Part shown: piece after piece, positions 1 to 7,726 of the stretch
How positions within the stretch are numbered: the stretch's first letter is position 1
Layout of the letters: each line of letters starts with the position of its first letter
NCBI GenBank assembly: GCA_016432545.1
Contig: CP066694.1
Span: forward strand, 1 to 64,000
From: an archaeon
GTDB lineage: Archaea; Thermoproteota; Nitrososphaeria; Nitrososphaerales; Gagatemarchaeaceae
Direction of reading: 5' to 3'
DNA length: 64,000 bases
The notes under the pieces: generated by a model
Databases searched by the model: none
Seen by the model: the letters and a program-made list of their open reading frames with translations, nothing else
Told to the model about the DNA's origin: nothing
Translations under genes and position numbers: made by a program

Positions 1-39
1 AGTCGGCCGCCGTTAAATCTGGCCATGGCTTGAGTTCCC

Positions 40-261
40 ATGAAGCTGCTTGGCCAGGGAACTGTCGATTTGCGTTCCTTCAAGGAGAAGGTCCGTGCCA
101 AGCTTCCTGCCGACAGCCCCGTCGTCTCCGACCTCCTTCAAGAGCCCGACGCCATGCCCGCCGACAGGGCCGCAGTCCTCATCCCACACTACCTCCGCAG
201 GCTCGAGCGGGAGTTGGAAAGTTACCAGGTCTCCGGCCCTGCAGTCCTAGCCCGTCCTTAG
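40..261 (+). CDS. small hypothetical protein (73 aa)
   Basis: A short, charged, probably helical protein with no family I recognise. The middle (VDLRSFKEKVRAKLP, then PADRAAVLIPHYLRRLERELE) has the amphipathic look and codon use of a real gene, unlike the overlapping frames. It starts at ATG 40 and its last 15 nt overlap convergently with the 3' end of the integrase gene. It could be a cargo or regulatory gene of the integrated element, but nothing in the sequence gives a function. Confidence 0.45.
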   Translation: MKLLGQGTVDLRSFKEKVRAKLPADSPVVSDLLQEPDAMPADRAAVLIPHYLRRLERELESYQVSGPAVLARP

Positions 262-1572
262 CCCTATCACGACCTTCCCGTTCGGCAGATCCCTCTTGTA
301 GTCCCACCCCTGCTCTATCCATCCCTCAAGCTCCTCCGCCGGGACCACCTTCTGCGTCCCTCCGTTCAGCCCGAGCATCTTCTTCGTCCTCTCGTTGATC
401 AGCTCCTGCAGCCTGTCCATGTCGAACTTGGCTACGTCTCCCAGTTCTGCGAGCTCCTCGTCCGAATACCCGAACATCTTCAGCGCCTCGACCCTGGCCG
501 TGCTCACGACCTCCCCTTTGTCGATGGTGGGCTGCACAATCGTCTCCAGGTGCCTCTCCGCAGCCCGCGCGTAGGCCTGCCTCATCCCGTCGAGGAGGTC
601 CTGGGGGAGTTGCCCTTTGTTGAGGGTGTAGACGTGCTCTATGTCCCCGACGTGTCCCATCCAGAAGGTCCGGTAGTCCCTGATCACATGCCCCTCCTGC
701 TCCGCCCCCATCATCCTGGTGTCGAAATACCTCCTGAGGACATAGGGCCTCCACCTGAACCCCGCCGCCCTTATCGTGTGCCTGACATCGTCCCCTATGT
801 TGGTGGTCCTGACGAACTTCCCCCTGTGCCAGGGGTTCATCTGGTTCGCGGTCACCAGGGGGGAGGAGGGTCCCACCCTCTCGCCGGTTATCCTCACCCT
901 CCAACCGATGTACTCCCTGACGTAGCCGCAACCCTGCTCCGGCAGGAAGGTCAGGTACTGCCTGCCGGACTTCGACAGGGTCCTCCTCACCATGACCATG
1001 GCCGGGGTCCTCGCGAAGGAGACGGACCCGTCCTCCCCCACGGTCAGCTCAGGAAGGTCCGAGACCCTCAGCCCGTCGTCCCCGTACATGTTCCCTATCA
1101 CCCCGGGCCTCACCCCCGAGAATGCCATCAGGGCGCAGCAGACCCTTTTCTGGGGATCGGCGTGCCCGAAGATCGAGTGTAGCTCCTGCCTGGTGGGGAC
1201 CCGCTCGTTGTCGTAGAGCCCCACGTACCTCGAGAGCCTGACCCTCCTGGTCACCTCCAGGTCGTTGAAGAGCCACCACCCCCTCAGGGTCTTCATGTAC
1301 CCCGCGATGCTGGAGCTCCTGTTCCCCTCCTTCTCGAGCCGCGATACCAGCCTGAAGAGGAAGTCCCCGGCCTCGCCCCTGGACATCTTGGCTAGGTCCC
1401 GCTGCGTCGTCTGGAACAGCCCGCAGATGCGCCCCATCCTCCGCAGGGCGACCTCGGCCCCCACCCTGGAGCCCCGGGAGACGTTCTCGATCCAGACCGC
1501 GAACCCCTCGTCCTCGAGGAGGTCCCGGTACACGCTCCTGGGGAACAGGACTGGCTTCTCTTCTTCTGCCAC
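247..1572 (-). CDS. tyrosine recombinase (archaeal integrase)
   Basis: A site-specific recombinase of the tyrosine family. The catalytic domain shows the box I arginine in FSGVRPGVIGN, a beta-hairpin lysine in TLSKSGRQY, box II as RPYVLRRYFDTR (Tyr in place of the usual His of HxxR), then FWMGHVGDIEHVYTLNKG with the GH and the probable nucleophile Tyr. The N-terminal 130 residues are a helical core-binding region. A C-terminal tail ends in WIEQGWDYKRDLPNGKVV, as I recall from soil thaumarchaeal integrases. The frame stays open upstream to 1677, but that extension translates a tRNA 3'-end-like repeat (GPDGTRTRT), so I place the start at GTG 1572 (441 aa). It probably mobilised the adjacent accessory DNA. 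Start position is uncertain. Confidence 0.85.
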   Translation of the reverse strand: MAEEEKPVLFPRSVYRDLLEDEGFAVWIENVSRGSRVGAEVALRRMGRICGLFQTTQRDLAKMSRGEAGDFLFRLVSRLEKEGNRSSSIAGYMKTLRGWWLFNDLEVTRRVRLSRYVGLYDNERVPTRQELHSIFGHADPQKRVCCALMAFSGVRPGVIGNMYGDDGLRVSDLPELTVGEDGSVSFARTPAMVMVRRTLSKSGRQYLTFLPEQGCGYVREYIGWRVRITGERVGPSSPLVTANQMNPWHRGKFVRTTNIGDDVRHTIRAAGFRWRPYVLRRYFDTRMMGAEQEGHVIRDYRTFWMGHVGDIEHVYTLNKGQLPQDLLDGMRQAYARAAERHLETIVQPTIDKGEVVSTARVEALKMFGYSDEELAELGDVAKFDMDRLQELINERTKKMLGLNGGTQKVVPAEELEGWIEQGWDYKRDLPNGKVVIGLRTG

Positions 1573-1633
1573 GCCTTTCGTGGGCTTTTTGGCTAATAAC
1601 GGGGGCGGGCTTGAACCCGTTCGGGTCCGTGTA

Positions 1634-1674
1634 CCGTCGGGCCCGCAAAGCTCAAAATGAACTACGTTAAGCCT
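1634..1674 (+). repeat. tRNA 3'-end-like direct repeat, copy A
   Basis: A 41-nt sequence that matches positions 3670-3710 at 35 of 41 bases. It holds the core TCGGGCCCGC, which looks like the 3' acceptor strand of a tRNA. A T-arm-like GTTCGGGTCC lies just upstream. No tRNA 5' half is present. It sits at the 5' end of the integrase reading frame, the position of attP in SSV-type integrases. I infer an attachment-site remnant. Confidence 0.55.
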
Positions 1675-1746
1675 CATTAGCCTGAGAAAAACTATCTGAG
1701 CACCCTCGGAACGGGTCGGAAGTCCTGGTTACCGCACAGGTGTGTC

Positions 1747-1755
1747 CTTAAATAC
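1747..1755 (+). promoter_or_regulatory. TATA-like box for the relBE pair
   Basis: CTTAAATAC centred 25 nt before the GTG start at 1776, matching the archaeal TATA position for a leaderless transcript. Confidence 0.5.
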
Positions 1756-1775
1756 AAGTCTGCACTGTATGACAA

Positions 1776-1994
1776 GTGTTGAGCGAAGCAGTATCGGTTC
1801 GGCTCCCTGAGGACATAGCGAAGCGCTTGGACGAATTGGCTAGGTCGCTCGACCGGCCCAAGACATACATCGTAACCAGAGCCCTGAAGGAGTACCTAGA
1901 GGAGTACGAGGATTACCTCATCGCGCTGCATCGGTTGCGTGACAAAGATGATAGGATTGTTTCCGCGAAAGAACTAGCCAAGCTTGACCAGTAG
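1776..1994 (+). CDS. RelB/ribbon-helix-helix antitoxin
   Basis: A 72-residue antitoxin. The N-terminus EAVSVRLPEDIAKRLDELA is a ribbon-helix-helix DNA-binding fold (beta strand, then two helices continuing through RPKTYIVTRALKEYLEEYEDY), and the C-terminal tail would wrap the toxin. It starts at GTG 1776 and overlaps the downstream toxin gene by 11 nt, the usual arrangement of a type II module. A TATA-like box lies 25 nt upstream. Autoregulation by the antitoxin-toxin complex is expected from the family but no operator was identified. Confidence 0.85.
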   Translation: MLSEAVSVRLPEDIAKRLDELARSLDRPKTYIVTRALKEYLEEYEDYLIALHRLRDKDDRIVSAKELAKLDQ

Positions 1995-2235
1995 AATCCT
2001 CTACAAATCTTCCGTCCGTCACGACCTCAAGAAGATTGCGCGAGGAGACCAGGAGAGGATCCTTCGTCAGATAGAAGCGACCTTGGCAAGAAACCCGAGG
2101 CGTGGGGACCAACTGCATGGCGATTTCGAGGGACTCTTCAAGCTCAGAGTGGGAGACTATCGGATCATGTATGCATTGGTTGGACAGGATGTGTTAGTGC
2201 TCAGAATCAGGCACAGGAGTAAGGCCTATGCCTGA
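1984..2235 (+). CDS. RelE/ParE-family toxin
   Basis: An 83-residue toxin of the RelE superfamily. Landmarks are the N-terminal YKSSVRHDLKKIARGDQERILRQIE helices, FKLRVGDYRIMYAL in the central sheet, and the C-terminal RIRHRSKAY. RelE enzymes cleave mRNA at the ribosome; the ParE branch attacks gyrase, and this sequence alone does not separate them, though the RVGDYR and RHR residues favour RelE. It starts at TTG 1984 inside the antitoxin's 3' end, so the two are probably translationally coupled. The module sits between tRNA-like repeats. Confidence 0.85.
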   Translation: MTSRILYKSSVRHDLKKIARGDQERILRQIEATLARNPRRGDQLHGDFEGLFKLRVGDYRIMYALVGQDVLVLRIRHRSKAYA

Positions 2236-2283
2236 GCACCTAGGGGATTCGGGTCCAGTTCTGGCACGGGCTCCATTTGGGTC

Positions 2284-2302
2284 CCATCGGGCCCGCAAAG
2301 CT
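2284..2302 (+). repeat. tRNA 3'-end-like repeat, short copy B
   Basis: Nineteen bases that match the start of copy A at 18 positions (core TCGGGCCCGCAAAGCT), preceded by TTTGGGTCCC resembling a T-arm. It lies just after the RelE toxin gene. The match to copy A fades downstream. Confidence 0.45.
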
Positions 2303-2360
2303 TGATTTGGGCGTTTTTTGACCGAATGAGCCCGTGACCAGGTGTTCCGATATTAGAGGA

Positions 2361-2383
2361 AGAGTTCGAGTCCCACCGGGGCC
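2361..2383 (+). repeat. tRNA-Pro-like 3' end fragment (copy C)
   Basis: GTTCGAGTCCCACCGG matches the T-arm and start of the acceptor 3' strand of the window's own tRNA-Pro (49522-49538) at 15 of 16 bases. The rest of a tRNA is missing. It probably marks another decayed integration end. Confidence 0.4.
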
Positions 2384-2424
2384 GTTTTGGTCACACTCCA
2401 AATGGAGCAGAAAATGCTGACAAA

Positions 2425-3459
2425 CTAACGGAGCCCAGGAATGATGCTCTTGAGGTAACTGGAAAGGAGTATTGCCGTGACAGAGAGCAAGATCGCGATT
2501 AGCCTGCCAATGATGCTGGTGTCGAAAGGCCAAGTCCCCATAGCGGCGACTTTGCGGTCTAGGAGTTCGGCTTTCATGATGTCGGACTGTGGGGCCAGTC
2601 CCTGGTCAGCCGTCCTATCAAAGATGCCTCGCAGCTTCGTGGCAAGCGCCTGTCTTTCACTCCTTTTCCGTTCCAGCATCAGCCGGTGACTTCGCGTAAG
2701 TGGCAAAAAGAACATCAGCAAACCTACGGCCGTCATCCCGATGGGGAACATTGCAGTTATTATCGTCACTGTACCTGCGGTGGAAAGGCCCGCTATCGTG
2801 AAGGCCACCAACAGACCAAAGAAAGGAGCGACCGACTGAAGTGCGAGGGCTCCCACTGGCCTGAGGCCCAGCAGCCTGTCTGTGTAGAAGGGCGACAGCC
2901 GAAGTCGCAGACCCCCCACCCGGTACAGCCCTCGAAGAGCAACGAACATAGCCCAGATTATCGACGATACAGCGATTGCGGGAAGGAGGAACCCGATTGT
3001 GAGCAGGAGGAGGGTTGGACCTTCAAGTCGTGTCAAGTCTAGGCTGTAAGCTGACACTTGACCTGAGAAGAAGAAGAGGAAGAGAAATAGGGTGATTGCG
3101 AGCTGAGGCCTCACAGCCCCGGTATCTGAGAAGGCACGACGGTAGGCATCCATCCCATCCTCTAGGAGCGGTGAGAACGACTCTTCAGCCCCGCTTATCC
3201 GTTTTCGCATGTACTTGGGCAAGTAGAAGGCAAACATGACGGAGAGCCCAGCTACATAGAATGGCAAGGTCATTGAACCTCTTAAGAGAGCACTCGGCAA
3301 ATTCGTGATGTCAAATGTGCCTTGAGCCGCATAGGCGGCAGGTGAGGTGACAGCTTGCGCCACCGTCATGATTACGCACCCCGCCAAGTAGGGCAGATGG
3401 AACACCCCGACACACCGTTCCCAGAGAGTCGAACGCTCGGACCATTGGGTGCCAGTCAA
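2425..3459 (-). CDS. multi-pass membrane protein, WPFDT family, paralog 1
   Basis: An integral membrane protein of unknown function with about seven hydrophobic segments. Family landmarks are a cytosolic loop with DRLLGLRPVG, the segment SHRLMLERKR after a long hydrophobic stretch, then WPFDTSIIGR leading into a final hydrophobic helix at the C-terminus. Three other proteins here share these (3829-4824, 6283-7269, 25984-27045); this copy is closest to the one at 25984. The frame is open back to 3615, but that part reads through tRNA-like sequence, so I choose TTG 3459 (344 aa), which aligns with the paralog N-terminus; no ribosome-binding site supports it. Base composition looks less GC-rich than the surrounding genes. 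Confidence 0.75.
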   Translation of the reverse strand: MTGTQWSERSTLWERCVGVFHLPYLAGCVIMTVAQAVTSPAAYAAQGTFDITNLPSALLRGSMTLPFYVAGLSVMFAFYLPKYMRKRISGAEESFSPLLEDGMDAYRRAFSDTGAVRPQLAITLFLFLFFFSGQVSAYSLDLTRLEGPTLLLLTIGFLLPAIAVSSIIWAMFVALRGLYRVGGLRLRLSPFYTDRLLGLRPVGALALQSVAPFFGLLVAFTIAGLSTAGTVTIITAMFPIGMTAVGLLMFFLPLTRSHRLMLERKRSERQALATKLRGIFDRTADQGLAPQSDIMKAELLDRKVAAMGTWPFDTSIIGRLIAILLSVTAILLSSYLKSIIPGLR

Positions 3460-3828
3460 GTTTCTGGTGATTCGCGTCTTTTGGTTCGAGAACTTATTAT
3501 TCTTTCGAACTGGCTTCGGTCCAGACCCCGAGACAAAAGGAGAAGCAGGTGGGTCGAAATCCTTTCGTAGAAACAGTTTGGGGGGCTCCCCCATCGGCCC
3601 CGTGTTCGATTCCAAATGGTTTCAAACCCGATTACGTAACCAAATCTAGCACCAAAAACGCTGCGACTCCCGTCGGGCCCGCGAAGCTCGAAATGAACTC
3701 TGTTTTGCCTGAGAGAACCAGAATCAAGCTAGGCGCTGATTCAGGACTACTGGCGGAAGTTCGGGCGCTGCGCTAAATTCGATCAAAAGGACCTACAGTG
3801 ACAATCAACGAAGATGTATTCTGCGAGT
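3460..3828. other. intergenic stretch with tRNA-like fragments
   Basis: No convincing gene. It contains a T-arm-like GTGTTCGATTCC at 3602-3613, repeat copy D at 3670-3710, and otherwise nothing I can name. Short open frames here are not protein-like. Confidence 0.5.
3670..3710 (+). repeat. tRNA 3'-end-like direct repeat, copy D
   Basis: This copy matches copy A (1634-1674) at 35 of 41 bases in the same orientation. GCGACTCC precedes it, resembling a T-arm. The A-D pair encloses the relBE module and membrane paralog 1, about 2.0 kb. Confidence 0.55.
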
Positions 3829-4824
3829 TCAGAAGTGAAGCAAGTTCCTGATGATACCACTAATTAGGATGCCTACGACTGTGAGAAGGACCGCCAAGAG
3901 CCTGGCCAGTATGCCCGTGTCGAAGGGCCAAGTGTGGATTTGCTGGGCCTCTCGCTTCAACATGTCAAGTACGCTTATCTCGTTCGCGGTTCGATCGTCG
4001 ATCTGATCGTTGCCACTGGCCTTTACTCTTTGGAGGAGAACGGTCGCCCGAGGCCCTATCCACGCCAACTCTTGCTTCTTAGCGTCGACTAGCCTGGAGT
4101 GCATGCTCAAGAGCGGGAATAGGAAGAGAAGAAACCCGACAGGATATAGTATCAGGAATGCTAGAGATAGTTCAAGTGGAAGGAATCCTTGAAAGATGAC
4201 AGGAATCACGACAGTACTAACAACTCCGACGTAAATTAGCGTGGAGTTCAATGACGCTTTGCCAAACGGCCTCAGGCCAAGTGTCCTGTCCTCTGTGTAT
4301 GGTCGAAGCTTCAAAGGGAGCTTGCCCATCTTGTAGATTGAATACATCGAGTAGCCAAACGTCCAAAGGAATGTGGCGAAGACGAAGTTGAACCAGAAAA
4401 AGGGAACCTCCCCTTCCAGAGCAACAGGAAGAGAAATGCCAGTCTGGCCGAGGGTAAACAACGGAACTACGAAGGCGAGTGTGACCAGGTAAACCAATAT
4501 CACGCGACGGGCCGACGAGAAGTGGGACAGGTCGAGCTGAGTTGAAGCCCCCGTGAGCCCACCGTGTATTTCATCAACGAATTTCAACAGGCGTGTCAAC
4601 TCCCGGCGAAGATAGCTGGCTGTTTGGAAGGCGAAGACCGCGAAGACCAAATCAAAGGCGTTGAGGAAGATCACAGTCGGCGGAGGAAACGCTGAAGCCA
4701 AAGCTGGAAGCAACGAAAGCAAAAGGAAAGGTGCCCATCCAAAACAGATCGCGCCTGCCCAGTTGGGAAGCCCGACCCAATCGCTAAGCTTCTCGAACCA
4801 GAGCTCCGGTACTGAATAGCCCAA
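3829..4824 (-). CDS. multi-pass membrane protein, WPFDT family, paralog 2
   Basis: An integral membrane protein of unknown function, 331 aa from TTG 4824. A GGGAGG ribosome-binding site lies 6-8 nt upstream, and the N-terminus (SVPELWFEKL) aligns with paralog 3 (PRLWFEKF). Shared motifs are YSIYKMGKLPLKLRPYTEDR, LGLRPFG, a histidine-lysine segment HSRLVDAKK, and WPFDTGILARL before the last hydrophobic segment. The frame is open to 5010, but the upstream part passes through tRNA-like sequence and is not protein-like. It resembles paralog 3 more than paralog 1. Function unknown. Confidence 0.8.
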   Translation of the reverse strand: MGYSVPELWFEKLSDWVGLPNWAGAICFGWAPFLLLSLLPALASAFPPPTVIFLNAFDLVFAVFAFQTASYLRRELTRLLKFVDEIHGGLTGASTQLDLSHFSSARRVILVYLVTLAFVVPLFTLGQTGISLPVALEGEVPFFWFNFVFATFLWTFGYSMYSIYKMGKLPLKLRPYTEDRTLGLRPFGKASLNSTLIYVGVVSTVVIPVIFQGFLPLELSLAFLILYPVGFLLFLFPLLSMHSRLVDAKKQELAWIGPRATVLLQRVKASGNDQIDDRTANEISVLDMLKREAQQIHTWPFDTGILARLLAVLLTVVGILISGIIRNLLHF

Positions 4825-5018
4825 TTGATGCCTCCCCAACGGCGCCCTCCAGGGCGAATAAAAGATATCTTGCCGAGCATGGCCCGAGTCAATATTTTCG
4901 ACTCCATGCGGCCCGATTCTAGGCCCTGGTCCCTGAACGGCGCCGAACGTGTGCAGCCCACTAAGAACTACTGTCACTCCTAAGGTCTCCCCTGTAGGAG
5001 TCGAGAACACAGCTAGTC

Positions 5019-5030
5019 TGTCGGGCCCGC
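5019..5030 (+). repeat. tRNA 3'-end-like core, copy E
   Basis: The decamer TCGGGCCCGC recurs here, followed 10 nt later by ATCTGAACTC, which resembles AAATGAACTC in copies A and D. This is a weak, more decayed copy. Confidence 0.3.
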
Positions 5031-5097
5031 CTTCAACCCCATCTGAACTCGACTCTCTTCTTCAGCCCTCACCTAATTCCGCGGGAGCCAGGACTAC

Positions 5098-5988
5098 TCA
5101 CTTCTCGCGGGTCCGCTTGTGGCCTCGATTCTTCGACGGGACCCACCCTCCATCGCTCGTCCTCTTGTATCCCTGGTTGTAGTGGCGAAAGAAGTCCTCG
5201 GGCGTAATCAAGGCCTCTTCTGGAACGATGGCGCCCCACCCAGAACCACTCAAGAGGAGCTCCTTGAAGTCTGGGTTGACTATGATGTCTTTTGAGACTT
5301 GAGCCCGCTCGTGCCAGACCTCCATGTCGAGTATCCGGAGCCGCTCCCCTCGGTCGGCAATGAGCTGCGTAGCAATCTCAGGCCCGGCCGGTTTGCCGAC
5401 GAGGTCTCCTGTCTTCACCTCAGTCTCCGAGCCGTTGTATCTCAGCGTCCCCTTCCCGCTTAGGATCAAGTAATACTCGTCCACGTGTGAGTGACTGTGG
5501 TATCGAGCGGCGCTCTCGTCCTTCTCGACCACTCTGACCCTGAAGAAGGCGCGCCCGGACCCGAGTAGCGGCATCAGGAATCTGTCGGTCGAGCCCGTTT
5601 CTTTCTTCGAAGTCAGCAGGCGCTCCGCTCCCTCGAGAGAGTCATCGTCGAGGACGTTGACCACCGGCCTCCTCCACATGTTCTCCGACAGAGTCCCTCC
5701 CTTTCTCACATGGACCTCGTCGGCCCAGAACGACGCCAGTCGCAGCACGAAATCCAAGGCCTCAGGGGCCAGAGGAGGGATCGTGACCGTCGCCTCCCCC
5801 TTCGAGTACTTCATCAACCGCCCTGCCCTCTGGCCCATCTCGTCCCAAAACCAGTTGGTGAAGGGGAGCAGAGGCTCACCATGTCCCTTCGGCATCTCGG
5901 TCTTCGACTTGAAGAACAGTTCCCACGCAAGATCTGCGCGGACCGACCGTTCCGTAAGTTGGTCGTCGAGCACGATCTTCATGTTCAT
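5098..5988 (-). CDS. cupin-domain protein
   Basis: A 296-residue protein with a C-terminal-half cupin barrel. Metal-binding motif 1 appears as YHSHSHVDEYYLILSGKGTL, followed by VKTGDLVGKPAGPEI (motif 2 region). The N-terminal 130 residues contain the pattern NWFWDEMGQRAGRL and no domain I recognise. Cupins of this kind bind a divalent metal and act as small-molecule enzymes or sensors; the substrate cannot be read from the sequence. The start is ATG 5988, with a TATA-like box at 6008-6017 about 25 nt upstream; TTG 5991 or ATG 5982 are alternatives. Confidence 0.75.
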   Translation of the reverse strand: MNMKIVLDDQLTERSVRADLAWELFFKSKTEMPKGHGEPLLPFTNWFWDEMGQRAGRLMKYSKGEATVTIPPLAPEALDFVLRLASFWADEVHVRKGGTLSENMWRRPVVNVLDDDSLEGAERLLTSKKETGSTDRFLMPLLGSGRAFFRVRVVEKDESAARYHSHSHVDEYYLILSGKGTLRYNGSETEVKTGDLVGKPAGPEIATQLIADRGERLRILDMEVWHERAQVSKDIIVNPDFKELLLSGSGWGAIVPEEALITPEDFFRHYNQGYKRTSDGGWVPSKNRGHKRTREK

Positions 5989-6007
5989 CAATACTTCAGG
6001 TCAAGAA

Positions 6008-6017
6008 GAATTTAAGC
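6008..6017 (-). promoter_or_regulatory. TATA-like box for the cupin gene
   Basis: On the minus strand this reads GCTTAAATTC, centred about 25 nt before ATG 5988. Confidence 0.45.
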
Positions 6018-6282
6018 TCGCATAGGGGAGGTCTAACGCCCCACCTTAGGAAGGATTTCCAGGGCCGCGAGCCATGTCTGGAGGGCAGGCAGTCCAAGGA
6101 GGGTCGAGTGCAACTCCTTCTGGATAGTAAATGTGGATGTCCGATGTCCCTACTTCGAAGCAAGAATCCTCCACAAAGAGTGTAGGGGTCGACAGTTTGG
6201 GCGGAGTCCCATGCGACAAGAACGACGGCCTAAACGGAGTCCCTGCAAGGCTTGATATCCAGCACTTCGGAGGGCAAATTCC

Positions 6283-7269
6283 ATGGATGAGCAACCTCGG
6301 CTCTGGTTTGAAAAATTCTATCTTGGCAACGGGATTCCCAAGATCGTCTGGGCCGTCGTGGCCTTTCTCCCTTTCGTGCTCATCTACACCGTCGCAATCT
6401 ACCTGGCAGGCCTCTCTCAAGACTTCTATTCGATTGTGCTGGCCCCTCTCCCGTTCTATCTCGTAGTCAACCTGTACATCCAGTACGCGTCAAGGTTCGC
6501 TGTAGCACGCATCGAAGGGCTTGCGAAGGAGTGGGGCCTCGTCGAGAAACACTCCATCGCCCTGGAACCTCTTTTTGGCCTGAAAGGGCCGACTGTCGCC
6601 TCACTGGTGGTCTACGCCGTGATGTTCCCGCTCTTCATCTCGAACAACGCGGTCGTGTTCACCCCGGTCCAAATCGTACTGGCCACGATACTCCCCTGGC
6701 TCTACTACGCATACTTCTTCGGGACCTTCTTCTGGGTGCTGGGGTACTCCGCGTACACCATCAACAAGATGGGCAACCTTCCTCTAGAGCTGAGGCACTT
6801 CACTGAAGATCGGACGCTCGGCCTGAAGGACTTCGGGTCTGTCTCGCTGAGATTCGCGGGCCTTTATGTCGTCTTTGTCGCCCTCTTTTCGGTGCCGAAT
6901 ACGTTCAACGGATTCGTGAGTCTTGGCTTCCTTCTCTTGTACATCGGGCTCTTCCTGTTGGCCGTCCCGCTTTTCCTCCTGCCTCTTTTCAGTCTTCACC
7001 GAAGACTTGTATCCGAGAAGCGCCTAATTGTCGGCCGTTTCGCGCCACCTTACAGGCAGTTGGTTCAGTCTCTGGAAGTGAACGGGATGGCCGGGGCGGA
7101 CGGGAAACTCACCGACCAACTCACTGCCACGCGCCAGCTCCTCCAGGAAGCGGGTCAGATACACTCTTGGCCCTTCGATACGGGAATAATTGTTAGACTC
7201 TCCGCAATTGTGCTGTCGGTCGTGGCTATTCTACTCTCTCGCGTCTTGGCAATTTTCTTGCACGTGTGA
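6283..7269 (+). CDS. multi-pass membrane protein, WPFDT family, paralog 3
   Basis: A 328-residue integral membrane protein with six to eight hydrophobic segments. It carries YTINKMGNLPLELR, the charged loop FTEDRTLGLKDFG, LHRRLVSEKR after the central hydrophobic pair, and WPFDTGIIVRLSAIVLS at the start of the last membrane helix. ATG 6283 has GGAGG ten nt upstream. It is nearest to paralog 2 but on the opposite strand, with the cupin gene between them. The segment before WPFDT is polar and helical, probably cytoplasmic. Function unknown. Confidence 0.85.
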   Translation: MDEQPRLWFEKFYLGNGIPKIVWAVVAFLPFVLIYTVAIYLAGLSQDFYSIVLAPLPFYLVVNLYIQYASRFAVARIEGLAKEWGLVEKHSIALEPLFGLKGPTVASLVVYAVMFPLFISNNAVVFTPVQIVLATILPWLYYAYFFGTFFWVLGYSAYTINKMGNLPLELRHFTEDRTLGLKDFGSVSLRFAGLYVVFVALFSVPNTFNGFVSLGFLLLYIGLFLLAVPLFLLPLFSLHRRLVSEKRLIVGRFAPPYRQLVQSLEVNGMAGADGKLTDQLTATRQLLQEAGQIHSWPFDTGIIVRLSAIVLSVVAILLSRVLAIFLHV

Positions 7270-7412
7270 CGTCTCAGATAGCAGGGCGAAGGGAACCCTG
7301 CCCAGCTCTCGCCCATTCTGTCTCACCGGGCTGCCGCACCCGCGGATCCGAACCTCTCTTCGTTCGATTCCGTTCTTGAATGTTAATATGAACCCAGATT
7401 CCCCTTTGACCA

Positions 7413-7670
7413 ATGGACAGGTTTCTCGTGGAGTCTCCTCACGACCCAGGGGACTGCAGGAAGGTAGTGAAGAACATCTATGCGCAAGGCTACCTGTACA
7501 ACTGTGACTGGGGATGCAAGGGCGGAGTGCACAAGGCATGGGTCATGATTGAGGCGGAAGACGAGAAACAGGCCCTGTGGGTTGTCCCTCCTATCCTGCG
7601 AACAAACGCGAAAGCGACAAAGATAGTGAAGTTCGACCCCGAAATGGTCAAGGACTGGAAGGACGAATAG
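7413..7670 (+). CDS. small conserved hypothetical protein
   Basis: An 85-residue soluble protein starting MDRFLVESPHDPGDC, with a central CDWGCKGGVHKAWVMIEAEDEKQAL and ending IVKFDPEMVKDWKDE. The strand-helix-strand pattern suggests a ferredoxin-like fold. Three cysteines (CR, CDWGC) could bind a metal. ATG 7413 lies 27 nt after a TATA-like GTTAATATG at 7382-7390. I do not recognise a named function. Confidence 0.7.
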   Translation: MDRFLVESPHDPGDCRKVVKNIYAQGYLYNCDWGCKGGVHKAWVMIEAEDEKQALWVVPPILRTNAKATKIVKFDPEMVKDWKDE

Positions 7671-7726
7671 CGGATAAGGCCCTTCAGACAAGGCAGGAAG
7701 TGTTCCGGAGGGCAGTAAACCTGGAG

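Noticed and set aside
4893-4918. Possible tRNA at the 5' side of membrane paralog 2
   Set aside because: There is a T-arm-like hairpin (GAGTC ... TTCGACTC) and GCGGCCC, but no anticodon arm or 5' acceptor; at best another decayed fragment.
6046-6420. 124-codon minus-strand frame before paralog 3
   Set aside because: It overlaps the start of paralog 3 in antisense and looks random in composition.
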